64,000 bases of DNA from Variovorax sp. PAMC28562 (GTDB taxonomy: Bacteria; Pseudomonadota; Gammaproteobacteria; Burkholderiales; Burkholderiaceae_C), in the NCBI RefSeq assembly GCF_014303735.1, contig NZ_CP060296.1:4485501-4549500 (forward strand). The letters run 5' to 3'. The notes under the pieces are model-generated. The model did not search any database. It was not told where the DNA came from and saw only the letters and a list, made by a program, of their open reading frames with translations. The position numbers and the translations under genes were made by a program. Position 1 is the first letter of the stretch. Each line of letters starts with the position of its first letter. Positions 7,439 through 15,079 of the stretch are shown piece after piece.

Positions 7439-7654
7439 ATGCCAACCCCAGCCAAGGCGTTTACCGTTTTGAACCATCCATCGCTCGACAACTCGGGGCG
7501 CGGCACAAGTCCGACGACAGCTTCCAGTTCAGCAGCAGGCCTGGTGGAAAGCGCAGAACTTCTTCGCGGCAACAAAACGGTCGGCATCCTGCACAACGGT
7601 TCGCTCTACCGGCTGCAGGCCACCAAACTCGGCAAGTTGATCCTCACTAAATAG
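7439..7654 (+). CDS. hemP: Hemin uptake protein HemP family
   Basis: A 71-residue protein. The C-terminal half SAELLRGNKTVGILHNGSLY followed by RLQATKLGKLILTK is the HemP signature. HemP is small, cytoplasmic and linked to heme utilisation; in Burkholderia relatives it acts as a positive regulator of heme-receptor expression. The ATG at 7439 is favoured by AAAGGA (7428-7433) five bases upstream over the in-frame GTG at 7424. The first 35 residues are Ser/Thr-rich and probably disordered. It has its own Fur-type promoter. No heme receptor gene follows here, unlike many hemP loci. Confidence 0.88.
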   Translation: MPTPAKAFTVLNHPSLDNSGRGTSPTTASSSAAGLVESAELLRGNKTVGILHNGSLYRLQATKLGKLILTK

Positions 7655-7693
7655 TCAGGGACCGACCCGCCACCGCGCAAGTTTCATCGTGGG

Positions 7694-7732
7694 GCGACTC
7701 AAGGAGATTCATCTCCGAAGGGTCGTTTTTTG
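7694..7732 (+). terminator. Probable terminator after hemP
   Basis: A compact hairpin (GGAGAT-TC-ATCTCC, flanked by CGAC/GTCG) is followed by a run of six T, about 40 bases past hemP. Confidence 0.6.
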
Positions 7733-7785
7733 CTAGCCAACGGTTCGCCGACCAGCCAAGCTTTTTTTCACGCTGAACGTTCATG

Positions 7786-7815
7786 AAAAACGCCGACTCA
7801 AGAGTCGGCGTTTTG
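7786..7815 (-). terminator. Terminator after the HbpS-like gene (bidirectional)
   Basis: AAAACGCCGACTC-AA-GAGTCGGCGTTTT is a perfect 13-bp stem with A and T tracts on both sides. It can stop transcription from hemP and from the minus-strand HbpS-like gene that ends at 7851. Confidence 0.8.
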
Positions 7816-7850
7816 CTTTTGTCAGCGAGCGGAACTCGACGTCTGAAGGA

Positions 7851-8264
7851 TCAAAGCCCCAAGGCGGCGATCCCGGCCTTCGCGATTTGCGCATCTTCAT
7901 TCGACTTCACGCCGCTCACGCCGACGGCACCGATCACGACGCCGTCTTTCACGATCGGCACGCCACCTTCGAGCAAAGCATGGACGCCGGGCACAGTCAA
8001 AAATGCAGTGCGACCGCCGTTGATAACGTCCTCGTACCCTTTGCTCTCACGACGGCCTAGCGCGGCCGTGTGGGCCTTGGCTGGCCCGATGTGCGAGGAA
8101 AGGGCTGCGGCGCCGTCCATACGCTGAAGCCACAGCAAATGTCCGCCGTCATCGACGATGGCAATGGTCACGGCCCAGTTGTTTTTGAGCGCTTCGGACT
8201 CCGCTGCGGCGGCAATGACCTTGACGTCGGCGAGTTCGAGGAATGATTTGGTTTTCATGGTCAA
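7851..8264 (-). CDS. GlcG/HbpS-family heme-binding-type protein
   Basis: 137 residues matching the GlcG/HbpS (DUF336) fold: an N-terminal Ala-rich helix, VTIAIVDDGGHLLWLQRMDGA, then PGVHALLEGGVPIV and IGAVGVSGVKSNEDAQIAKAG. Some members bind heme (HbpS of Streptomyces) and others sit beside oxidases or propanediol genes, so family membership does not fix the role. Its place beside hemP makes heme binding or degradation reasonable, but that is inference. There is no signal peptide, so it is probably cytoplasmic. Two near-identical ATG starts (8264 and 8258) are possible. Confidence 0.75.
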   Translation of the reverse strand: MTMKTKSFLELADVKVIAAAAESEALKNNWAVTIAIVDDGGHLLWLQRMDGAAALSSHIGPAKAHTAALGRRESKGYEDVINGGRTAFLTVPGVHALLEGGVPIVKDGVVIGAVGVSGVKSNEDAQIAKAGIAALGL

Positions 8265-8420
8265 AAGCAGGATGTGAAAGGCGAAAGCATAACGGCGAGA
8301 GTCCGCCAGCTCTTACATTCCGTCGCTCTGCGCGAATGTAGATTTTTGTCTCGCAACGCTCTTGCAGCCCCCTAGAATGCGCCCACCTGCTGGCTAGCAG
8401 CAATCCAAGGAGTTTCAGCA

Positions 8421-9131
8421 ATGAACGACCGCGTAACGACCCTCGAAACCGCCGCCGGCCAAGGGCCATTCGGCCAGACCTTGCCACAAGCCGACCGACA
8501 GCGCGTATTGCGCAACACTTACTGGTTGCTTGCGCTCAGCCTCATCCCGACCGTGCTCGGCGCCTGGTTCGGCGTGGCCACTGGTATTACTGGCGCACTT
8601 ACCGGAGGACTCGGCTTGGTGGTGTTCCTCGGCGGTGCGTTCGGCTTCATGTTCGCCATCGAGAAGACCAAGAATTCCGCCGCTGGCGTGCCGGTGCTGC
8701 TCGGTTTCACCTTCTTCATGGGCCTGATGTTGTCGCGGCTGATCGCGATGGTTCTCGGCTACAAAAACGGGTCCGAACTCATCATGACGGCCTTCGGCGG
8801 CACCGCCGGCGTGTTCTTCGTGATGGCCTCGCTGGCCACCGTCATCAAGCGCGACCTGTCGGGCATGAGCAAGTTTTTGTTCGTCGGCGTATTGGCGCTG
8901 TTGATCGGTGGCGTCATCAACGTCTTCGTCGGTTCGACCACCGGCATGCTGGTGATGTCGGTCGCGGCCATCGGAATCTTCTCGGCCTACATGCTGTATG
9001 ACCTGAAGCAGATCATCGACGGTGGAGAGACGAACTACATCACCGCGACGCTGGCGCTGTATCTGGACCTTTTCAACGTCTTTCAAAGCTTGCTCGCACT
9101 GCTTGGGATCTTCGGCGGGGAACGCGACTGA
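8421..9131 (+). CDS. Bax inhibitor-1/YccA family membrane protein
   Basis: 236 residues with about seven membrane helices in the BI-1 pattern. Recognisable parts are a charged N-terminus ending RNTYWLLALSLIPTVLGAWF, a central FTFFMGLMLSRLIAMVLGY and SAYMLYDLKQIIDGGETNYI near the end. The conserved Asp-containing C-terminal helix is where BI-1 proteins sense pH or Ca2+. Bacterial YccA-type members bind and modulate FtsH; a Ca2+ leak function is known for the B. subtilis homologue. AAGGAG sits nine bases before the ATG. It is a lone gene with its own terminator. Confidence 0.85.
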   Translation: MNDRVTTLETAAGQGPFGQTLPQADRQRVLRNTYWLLALSLIPTVLGAWFGVATGITGALTGGLGLVVFLGGAFGFMFAIEKTKNSAAGVPVLLGFTFFMGLMLSRLIAMVLGYKNGSELIMTAFGGTAGVFFVMASLATVIKRDLSGMSKFLFVGVLALLIGGVINVFVGSTTGMLVMSVAAIGIFSAYMLYDLKQIIDGGETNYITATLALYLDLFNVFQSLLALLGIFGGERD

Positions 9132-9188
9132 CAGCGACGTCGGATTACGCGCGACAGCACAACGCGACGCGCCAATAGCGCAATGAAT

Positions 9189-9214
9189 GAAAAGGGCTTT
9201 CGAGCCCTTTTTTC
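9189..9214 (+). terminator. Terminator between the BI-1 gene and rlmD
   Basis: AAAAGGGCTTTCGAGCCCTTTT is a tight hairpin with flanking A and T tracts, so it can serve both convergent genes. It touches the rlmD stop codon. Confidence 0.85.
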
Positions 9215-10646
9215 ATGCAAGCTCGAAAACCGCGATCGACTCCACATGTGCTGTATGCGGGAACATGTTGACCACGCCGGAAAACGTGCACCGATAGCCC
9301 GCCTGGTTCACCAGCAGCCCCGCATCGCGTGCCAAGGTCGACGGGTTGCAGCTCACGTAGACGATGCGTTGCGGCGGCGCCCAGCCATCGGTACGCAGTT
9401 CGGGATTTTCGTGCAGTTCGACCATCGCCTTGGCCAGTGCGAACGCGCCTTCACGCGGTGGGTCGATCAGCCATTTGTCAGCCGCACCGTCGGCCACCAG
9501 CATGGCAGCAGTCATCTCGAACAGATCGCGCGCAACGAACTTCGTCGCTGACAACGCGCGGCGACTGGCCGTCGCGGGTCGATTCGCCTCGAAGTTGGCC
9601 GTGGCACGCGCCACCAGCGTGTCGCTCCCCTCGATACCCAGCACCTCGCGCGCCACACTGGCAAGCGGCAACGTGAAATTTCCAAGGCCGCAGAACCAGT
9701 CGACCACGCGTTCGGTCGGCTGCACATCGAGCAGACGCAAAGCACGCCCGACCAGCGACCGATTGATATGCGGATTAACCTGCGTGAAGTCGGTGGGCTT
9801 AAAGGGCATCGTGATGCCGAATGCCGGCAGGTCGTAAGCCAGCGGCGTGCCGCCCTCTTCCAATAGCTTCACCGTGTCCGGGCCTTTGGCTTGCAACCAC
9901 CATTGCACGCCGCGGTGCTCGCTTGCGAATGCCTTGAGCCGCTCGACGTCTTCGGCCGACAGTAAGTGAAGGTGTCGCAGCACCAGCGCGATCACGCCGA
10001 GACCACCATCAGGTGCATCGCCGCAGGCCAACTCGATCTGAGGACAGGTCTCGCGCGCGTCCATTGAGCCGATCAAGGCACGCAGCGGCATCAGCATGTC
10101 GCTCACCTGCTTCGGCAGCACGGGGCATATCTTCATATCCGCCAGATACCGGCTTTTTCGCTCATGAAAGCCGATGAGCACCGTGCCTTTCTTGACCACA
10201 TGGCGTACCGACAAGCGTGCGCGATAACGGTAGTGCCAGGCCGGTCCTTCGAGCGGACGGAGCATGGTCTCGGGCTTGACCTTGCCGAGGTGCCAAAGGT
10301 TGTCTTCCAGTGCGCGTTGCTTGACCGCCACCTGGGCAACCGCGTCGAGATGCTGCATCTTGCAGCCACCACAAGCGCCGGTATGCATGCCGAAGTGTGG
10401 GCAGCCCGGCCGCACCCGCTGCGACGACTCGCGACGAATGGCCGTCACCGTGCCCTGCTCCCAATTGTTCTTGCGGCGGTGCACATTGAACTGCACTTCT
10501 TCGAAAGGCAGTGCGCCTTCGATGAACACCACGATGCCGTCGGCGCGGTGCGCCACGCCCTGAGCTTCGAGGTCGAGCGACTCGACGTTCAGCCACTCGG
10601 GCTCGGGATAAATCTTCGTCTTCTTTTCTTCAGTCTGTTCCGTCAT
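9213..10646 (-). CDS. rlmD: 23S rRNA (uracil-1939-C5)-methyltransferase RlmD
   Basis: 477 residues. An N-terminal TRAM-like domain (about 15-75) precedes a [4Fe-4S] cysteine set ([19 protein letters not shown] plus a later ICPVL). A Rossmann methyltransferase domain follows, with [16 protein letters not shown] for SAM binding, DPPREGAF, and [13 protein letters not shown] carrying the catalytic Cys. This is the RumA/RlmD layout, which methylates U1939 of 23S rRNA. It is the last gene of the minus-strand surE-pcm-nlpD run, starting 46 bases after nlpD. RlmC is the main alternative, but the full TRAM plus Fe-S arrangement favours RlmD. Confidence 0.88.
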   Translation of the reverse strand: MTEQTEEKKTKIYPEPEWLNVESLDLEAQGVAHRADGIVVFIEGALPFEEVQFNVHRRKNNWEQGTVTAIRRESSQRVRPGCPHFGMHTGACGGCKMQHLDAVAQVAVKQRALEDNLWHLGKVKPETMLRPLEGPAWHYRYRARLSVRHVVKKGTVLIGFHERKSRYLADMKICPVLPKQVSDMLMPLRALIGSMDARETCPQIELACGDAPDGGLGVIALVLRHLHLLSAEDVERLKAFASEHRGVQWWLQAKGPDTVKLLEEGGTPLAYDLPAFGITMPFKPTDFTQVNPHINRSLVGRALRLLDVQPTERVVDWFCGLGNFTLPLASVAREVLGIEGSDTLVARATANFEANRPATASRRALSATKFVARDLFEMTAAMLVADGAADKWLIDPPREGAFALAKAMVELHENPELRTDGWAPPQRIVYVSCNPSTLARDAGLLVNQAGYRCTFSGVVNMFPHTAHVESIAVFELA

Positions 10647-10692
10647 GCCGCGATTGTCTCAGTGAGGCATGCACAAACCGGCCGGAGCACGC

Positions 10693-11646
10693 TCAACGCG
10701 ATGGCAAATACCGCGCCGGATCGACCGGCTTGCCCTGACGCCGAATCTCGAAGTGCAGCTTGACGCGGTCGGCGTCGCTGTTGCCCATCTCGGCGATCTT
10801 CTGTCCCTTTTGCACCGACTGGTCTTCCTTGACGAGCAAGGTCTGGTTGTGAGCGTAAGCCGTCAGATAGGTGTTGTTGTGCTTCAGGATGATGAGGTTG
10901 CCATAGCCGCGCAGCCCGGCGCCGGCGTATACGACACGTCCGTCGGCAGCCGCGATGATGGGCTCGCCCACCTTGCCGCCGATGTCGAGTCCCTTGTTCT
11001 TGGCTTCATCGAAACCGGCGATCAACGAGCCTTGCGCCGGCCAGATCCAGCCGACGTCTTCATCGCCCGATGCGGCCGCAGCGGGCGCCACGGAGGACGT
11101 GGTGACGGGCGGCTTCGCGGGCGTCGCCGCAGCGCTTGCCTGGCCCGTTGCCGCCGACGTTGCGGCCGTTGCGGGTCCGGTCGCAGGCGCGGGCCCACTG
11201 ATCGTCGATTGCGGCACCACGGGGCGCGTAATGACGCCTGATGCGTCGGTGCTACCCGGTCCGCCGGCGACTGCAGTGCTGCCCGGCGGAATCACGCGGA
11301 GCACCTGCCCAACTTCGATCAAGTCCGGGTTGTCGAGGTTGTTCCACTTCGCGATGTCTTGCCAGCGCTGACCGGTGTCGGTCCCGATGCGACGAATGGT
11401 GTCGCCCGGCCGCACGGCGTAGTAGCCCGGCTTGCCGTAGTTCTCGATGCCCGCCAGCGGCTTGCCATTGGCATCGGTGGTGACGAGCGGGCCGCCAGGG
11501 GTTGTGGGCGTTGCCGATGGCGCCTTGCTCATCGTGCCGCGGTCTTCGACCGGTGCGGGTCCGCGCGGTGCGGCACAACCCGCGATCACGAGCGACAAGA
11601 CCAGCGCAATGCCGGTAACCCAGCTCCGATTTCCAATACCCTGCAT
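10693..11646 (-). CDS. nlpD: NlpD-like LysM/M23 lipoprotein, amidase activator
   Basis: 317 residues. The signal peptide ends in a lipobox (VIAGC, Cys about 24), so the protein is lipid-anchored. A LysM domain (about 76-123, YYAVRPGDTIRRIGTDTG) binds peptidoglycan. A low-complexity Ala/Thr/Pro linker leads to a C-terminal LytM/M23 domain (about 215-315, GLDIGGKVGEPIIAAADG and LHFEIRRQGKPVDPARYL). The first Zn-binding His of active M23 enzymes is replaced (NKGLDIGG), as in E. coli NlpD, so it likely activates a cell-wall amidase rather than cutting. pcm lies ten bases upstream. Confidence 0.88.
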   Translation of the reverse strand: MQGIGNRSWVTGIALVLSLVIAGCAAPRGPAPVEDRGTMSKAPSATPTTPGGPLVTTDANGKPLAGIENYGKPGYYAVRPGDTIRRIGTDTGQRWQDIAKWNNLDNPDLIEVGQVLRVIPPGSTAVAGGPGSTDASGVITRPVVPQSTISGPAPATGPATAATSAATGQASAAATPAKPPVTTSSVAPAAAASGDEDVGWIWPAQGSLIAGFDEAKNKGLDIGGKVGEPIIAAADGRVVYAGAGLRGYGNLIILKHNNTYLTAYAHNQTLLVKEDQSVQKGQKIAEMGNSDADRVKLHFEIRRQGKPVDPARYLPSR

Positions 11647-11656
11647 GTGTTCTTCC

Positions 11657-12439
11657 TTAAGCGATTCCGGATTTTAGGGGGACAAAGTTAACCGCCTCGA
11701 GAACGCGGCGCTCGATCCCACGAGCCGTCTTGTCGATGACGACAAGGGCTTGACCTCCGCCCGCAGATTGCGTCGGCGCGACGATGCGGCCACCCACCGC
11801 GAGCTGTGCGATCCATGCCTCGGGCACGGCCTCGCCACCTGCCGCGGCGATGATCCCGGCATAGGGCGCGCCCTTGGCATATCCAACCATGCCGTCACCG
11901 AACAGCAAGTGCACTGTCGCGAGCCTGAAGTGCCGCAGATTGGTCCTCGCCTTCTCATGCAGACCGCGAAGCCGCTCGATGCTGTAGACCTCGGTCGCGA
12001 CGTGGCTCAGCACGGTCGCCTGGTAGCCGCAGCCGGTGCCGATTTCAAGCACTCGGCCCAGCTTGTCGTTCGGCTTGCCGACCAGCGCCGGGGCACCGAG
12101 GAGCAGCTCGATCATTCGCGCCACGACGTTGGGCTTCGAGATGGTCTGGCCCAGCCCGATCGGCAAGCTGGTGTCTTCATACGCCTGGTTGACCAGCGCA
12201 CTGTCGACGAAGCGATGGCGCTCGACGGTACCCATGGCACGCAGCACCCGCGTATCGGCAATGCCCTGTGCAGCGAGCCGCTGCACCATGCGCGCCCTGA
12301 TGGCATCTGAAGCCATCGACGGCGTGGCCGTTATTGTGGGTACCGTCGGCCTTGACGGTGCCGCAGGCATGCGCCCACGCGTGGCTGCGGCGGCGGTCGG
12401 CGTGAGCCGCACCGGAAAACTGGGGCGCTGCGTGGCCAC
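11657..12439 (-). CDS. pcm: Protein-L-isoaspartate O-methyltransferase
   Basis: 260 residues, longer than E. coli Pcm (208) because of an Ala/Pro/Thr-rich N-terminal extension of about 45 residues. The SAM-binding motif VLEIGTGCGYQATVLSHVA is clear, and the QTISKPNVVARM and GGRIVAPTQ segments are typical. The enzyme methylates isoaspartyl residues to start repair of aged proteins. The GTG at 12439 follows surE by nine bases. An internal ATG, after the first 20 or so residues, would give a more usual length. It belongs to the surE-pcm-nlpD stress operon. Confidence 0.9.
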   Translation of the reverse strand: MATQRPSFPVRLTPTAAAATRGRMPAAPSRPTVPTITATPSMASDAIRARMVQRLAAQGIADTRVLRAMGTVERHRFVDSALVNQAYEDTSLPIGLGQTISKPNVVARMIELLLGAPALVGKPNDKLGRVLEIGTGCGYQATVLSHVATEVYSIERLRGLHEKARTNLRHFRLATVHLLFGDGMVGYAKGAPYAGIIAAAGGEAVPEAWIAQLAVGGRIVAPTQSAGGGQALVVIDKTARGIERRVLEAVNFVPLKSGIA

Positions 12440-12448
12440 GTGTGCGCT

Positions 12449-13216
12449 TCAGGCGTCTGCCGCGCTCAGGCGCGATACAGAGGCGCGCCAGGCACCGAGT
12501 TCGGCGTGATCGGTCAGGTCGATTTGCAACGGCGTGAGCGCCACATGCCCTGCCGCAGTCGCATGAAAGTCAGTACCCTCACCACTGTCTTTTGCACCAC
12601 CTGCGCCGGCGATCCAGTACATCGTTTCGCCACGCGGGCTGTCTTGAGTGATGACTTTTTCTGCCGAATGACGTCGGCCCAAACGACACACCTTGAGCGG
12701 CTTGATTTCGTCGAGCGGCCGGTTCGGAATGTTGACGTTGAGCAAGAACGCGCCACCGTCGAGCATGCGTTCGCGCTCGATGCGCTGCACCAGCAAGCGG
12801 GCGATCTGTGCCGCTGCATCGATGTGTGCCCAGCCTTTTTCGATCTGCGAGAACGCAATCGCGGGAATGCCGAAGAGATAAGCTTCCATGGCCGCGCCGA
12901 CGGTGCCTGAATAAATCGTGTCGTCACCCATGTTGGCACCGTTGTTGATGCCGGAGACGACGAGGTCGGGCCTGTAATCCAGCAGCCCCTTCAGCGCGAT
13001 GTGGACGCAATCGGCCGGCGTGCCGGTGACATAGCGAAAGCCGTTGTGAGCGTCGCGCACGTAGAGCGGCGCCGCGAGCGTGAGTGCGTTCGACTTCGCG
13101 CTGTTGTTGTGTTCGGGTGCGACGACTTCGACATCTGCGATGTCCTTGAGCGCGGCGTGCAATGCAACGATGCCCGGCGCCTGGAAGCCGTCGTCGTTGG
13201 AAATGAGTATTTTCAT
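12449..13216 (-). CDS. surE: 5'/3'-nucleotidase SurE
   Basis: 255 residues with the SurE signatures. MKILISNDDGFQAPG at the start supplies the metal-binding Asp pair, and SGINNGANMGDDTIYSGTVGAA is the active-site loop. SurE is a metal-dependent survival phosphatase acting on nucleoside monophosphates and short polyphosphate. It is the first gene of the minus-strand operon continuing with pcm, nlpD and rlmD. Divergent from it, across 126 bases, is the quinone oxidoreductase gene. Confidence 0.93.
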   Translation of the reverse strand: MKILISNDDGFQAPGIVALHAALKDIADVEVVAPEHNNSAKSNALTLAAPLYVRDAHNGFRYVTGTPADCVHIALKGLLDYRPDLVVSGINNGANMGDDTIYSGTVGAAMEAYLFGIPAIAFSQIEKGWAHIDAAAQIARLLVQRIERERMLDGGAFLLNVNIPNRPLDEIKPLKVCRLGRRHSAEKVITQDSPRGETMYWIAGAGGAKDSGEGTDFHATAAGHVALTPLQIDLTDHAELGAWRASVSRLSAADA

Positions 13217-13342
13217 GACGTCGGAGAGTGCGCTTCATTGTAGGTGGCGGCTGCGTCACGGCAGGGACAACGGCACTCCAACACGCCACCTATCATCGCC
13301 CGCACTTGCCCCACCCATCCCCCGTACCTCAGGAGACACAAC

Positions 13343-14329
13343 ATGCATGCATGGCTTTGCGAAAACCCTATCGGCGTCGATGCGCTGACATGGAAAGAAC
13401 TGCCGACGCCGCAGCCCGGCCCCGGGCAGGTTCTGATAGAGATCAAGGCCGCCAGCCTGAATTTCCCCGATCTGCTGATCGTGCAGAACAAATACCAGAT
13501 GAAGCCGCCGCTCCCATTTGTCCCCGGCTCCGAATACGCGGGCATAGTTCAGGCGGTGGGCGAAGGCGTCACGCATCTGAAGGTCGGGCAAAACGTGGCT
13601 TGCCTGTCGGGCACCGGCGGCTTCGGTACGCACACCCTGGCACCAGCAGCGCTGTGCATGCCGCTGCCAGATGGATTCGGCTATGTCGATGCAGCTGCAT
13701 TCATCATGATCTATGCCACCTCTTGGCACGCTCTGATAGATCGTGCGCAATTGAAGCCTGGCGAGACGGTGCTGGTGCTTGGGGCGGCCGGTGGTGTCGG
13801 CACCGCGGCCATTCAAATTGCCAAAGCTGCGGGCGCCAAAGTGATTGCGGCCGCATCGACGGATGAGAAATGCGAGCTTTGCAAATCGATCGGCGCCGAT
13901 GCGACGATCAACTACACCACGCACGCATTGCCCGGCGGCTTTCGCGATGCCGTTAAGACGGCCACCGAGGGCAAAGGCCCCGACGTTATTTACGATCCCG
14001 TCGGCGGCGATTTCGCCGAACCCGCATTTCGATCGATCGCGTGGCGCGGTCGTTATCTGGTTGTCGGTTTCGCATCGGGTCCGATCCCATCGTTGCCATT
14101 GAATTTGATGCTGCTCAAAGGTGCATCGTTGGTCGGCGTATTCTGGGGCGATTTCGCCAAACGCGAGCCCAAAGCCAATGCTCAGATGATGGTGGAATTG
14201 GCGCAGTGGTACAGCGCGGGCAAGATCAAACCGGTTATCGACAGCACGATGCCGATGTCAGAACTCAAAGCCGCCTACGCGCACATGGGCTCGCGTGGCG
14301 TCAAAGGCAAACTGGTGATGGTTAACTGA
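13343..14329 (+). CDS. Zinc-free MDR-family NAD(P)H:quinone oxidoreductase
   Basis: 328 residues of the medium-chain dehydrogenase/reductase family. It has an N-terminal GroES-like domain (PGPGQVLIEIKAASLNFPD, FVPGSEYAGIVQAVGEGV) and a Rossmann domain (VLGAAGGVGTAAIQIAKAAG). The Cys/His pattern of zinc alcohol dehydrogenases is missing, so it fits the QOR-like branch that reduces quinones or enones with NADPH. The substrate is unknown. AGGAGA six bases before the ATG at 13343 fixes the start, although the frame is open further upstream. It is a single gene, divergent from surE. Confidence 0.85.
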   Translation: MHAWLCENPIGVDALTWKELPTPQPGPGQVLIEIKAASLNFPDLLIVQNKYQMKPPLPFVPGSEYAGIVQAVGEGVTHLKVGQNVACLSGTGGFGTHTLAPAALCMPLPDGFGYVDAAAFIMIYATSWHALIDRAQLKPGETVLVLGAAGGVGTAAIQIAKAAGAKVIAAASTDEKCELCKSIGADATINYTTHALPGGFRDAVKTATEGKGPDVIYDPVGGDFAEPAFRSIAWRGRYLVVGFASGPIPSLPLNLMLLKGASLVGVFWGDFAKREPKANAQMMVELAQWYSAGKIKPVIDSTMPMSELKAAYAHMGSRGVKGKLVMVN

Positions 14330-14438
14330 TATGCCGGCGACGCCGTTCACGCGGCGTTGCAATAGCGGTGACCCTATCGTCTTTCGGCAACACCGCTGCA
14401 CCGCTGCACCGCTGCATCGGCTGAAACCGTCCACCCAT

Positions 14439-14466
14439 GAAAAAGCCCGCTGAAGCGGGCTTTTTA
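14439..14466 (+). terminator. Bidirectional terminator between the MDR gene and hns
   Basis: AAAAAGCCCGC-TGAA-GCGGGCTTTTT is a strong hairpin with A and T tracts on both sides, between convergent genes. Just upstream (about 14390-14414) CCGCTGCA is repeated three times in tandem. Confidence 0.85.
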
Positions 14467-14494
14467 TTGCTTAACCGATTCCTCGGGTGAGGCG

Positions 14495-14833
14495 TCAGAT
14501 CTCGAAATCCGAAAGCGATTTTCCGGCGGCCAGCGCTTCAGTCACCCAACGCGGCTTGCGCCCCCTTCCGCCCGACCATGTTTCACCGGCCGGACCCTTG
14601 TATTTGGCAACGCCTTTAGCGGCAGGTACGACGTTCGTCCGTTTAGCCGGGCCACGCCCAGTCAGCTTTAGGTCAGCCGCCGAGATCCCGTATTCAGCGA
14701 TCTTCTTACGCAGTTCGTCGACAACGCCTGCACGTTCATGATTTCGCAGTTCTTCTGCTTGCTTGCGCAATTGGGCGATCTGTTCATCATGCTTCTGGAT
14801 CTGAGAATTGAGATCGGCGAGGGTGGAAGCCAT
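14495..14833 (-). CDS. H-NS family nucleoid protein
   Basis: 112 residues. An N-terminal coiled coil (about 1-50, with QIQKHDEQIAQLRKQAEEL) serves for oligomerisation. The C-terminal DNA-binding domain reads YKGPAGETWSGGRGRKPRWV, the beta-proteobacterial H-NS/BpH3 signature. It silences AT-rich DNA and shapes the nucleoid. AAGGAA lies seven bases before the ATG. The upstream region is unusually AT-rich for this genome and contains a GCAATTGC palindrome, consistent with (but not proving) self-binding. A strong hairpin lies between this promoter and the tRNA-His gene. Confidence 0.93.
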   Translation of the reverse strand: MASTLADLNSQIQKHDEQIAQLRKQAEELRNHERAGVVDELRKKIAEYGISAADLKLTGRGPAKRTNVVPAAKGVAKYKGPAGETWSGGRGRKPRWVTEALAAGKSLSDFEI

Positions 14834-14910
14834 CAGAATATTCCTTGGATTGAATGAGTCAAGGCAAAAATTCTAATTCAATTTGCAATTGCGAAATCGA
14901 TCGGCAATAA

Positions 14911-14946
14911 AAAAAACGCGCCGGTCACAGGAACCGGCGCGTTTTC
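14911..14946 (-). terminator. Terminator downstream of tRNA-His or shared
   Basis: AAAACGCGCCGGT-N7-ACCGGCGCGTTTT is a 13-bp stem with T tracts on both strands. It follows tRNA-His on the minus strand and shields the hns promoter region. Confidence 0.75.
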
Positions 14947-14973
14947 GCAATTTCTTCAGTTTTCACATAAATC

Positions 14974-15050
14974 TGGGGTGGCTGATGGGACTCGAACCCA
15001 CGACGACCAGAATCACAATCTGGGACTCTACCAGCTGAGCTACAGCCACC
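14974..15050 (-). tRNA. tRNA-His (anticodon GTG)
   Basis: On the minus strand the sequence folds as a full cloverleaf with an acceptor stem GTGGCTG/CAGCCAC, a GTG anticodon flanked by CAGATT and ATTCTG, and a TTCGAGT T-loop. The extra 5' G (position -1) opposite C73, a histidine-tRNA hallmark, is present, and CCA is encoded. Confidence 0.97.
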
Positions 15051-15079
15051 GAAGAGCGCACAATTGTAGCGTCAAAAGG

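Noticed and set aside
14389..14417. Three tandem copies of CCGCTGCA before the MDR/hns terminator
   Set aside because: Too short and isolated to be a meaningful repeat array; likely local slippage.
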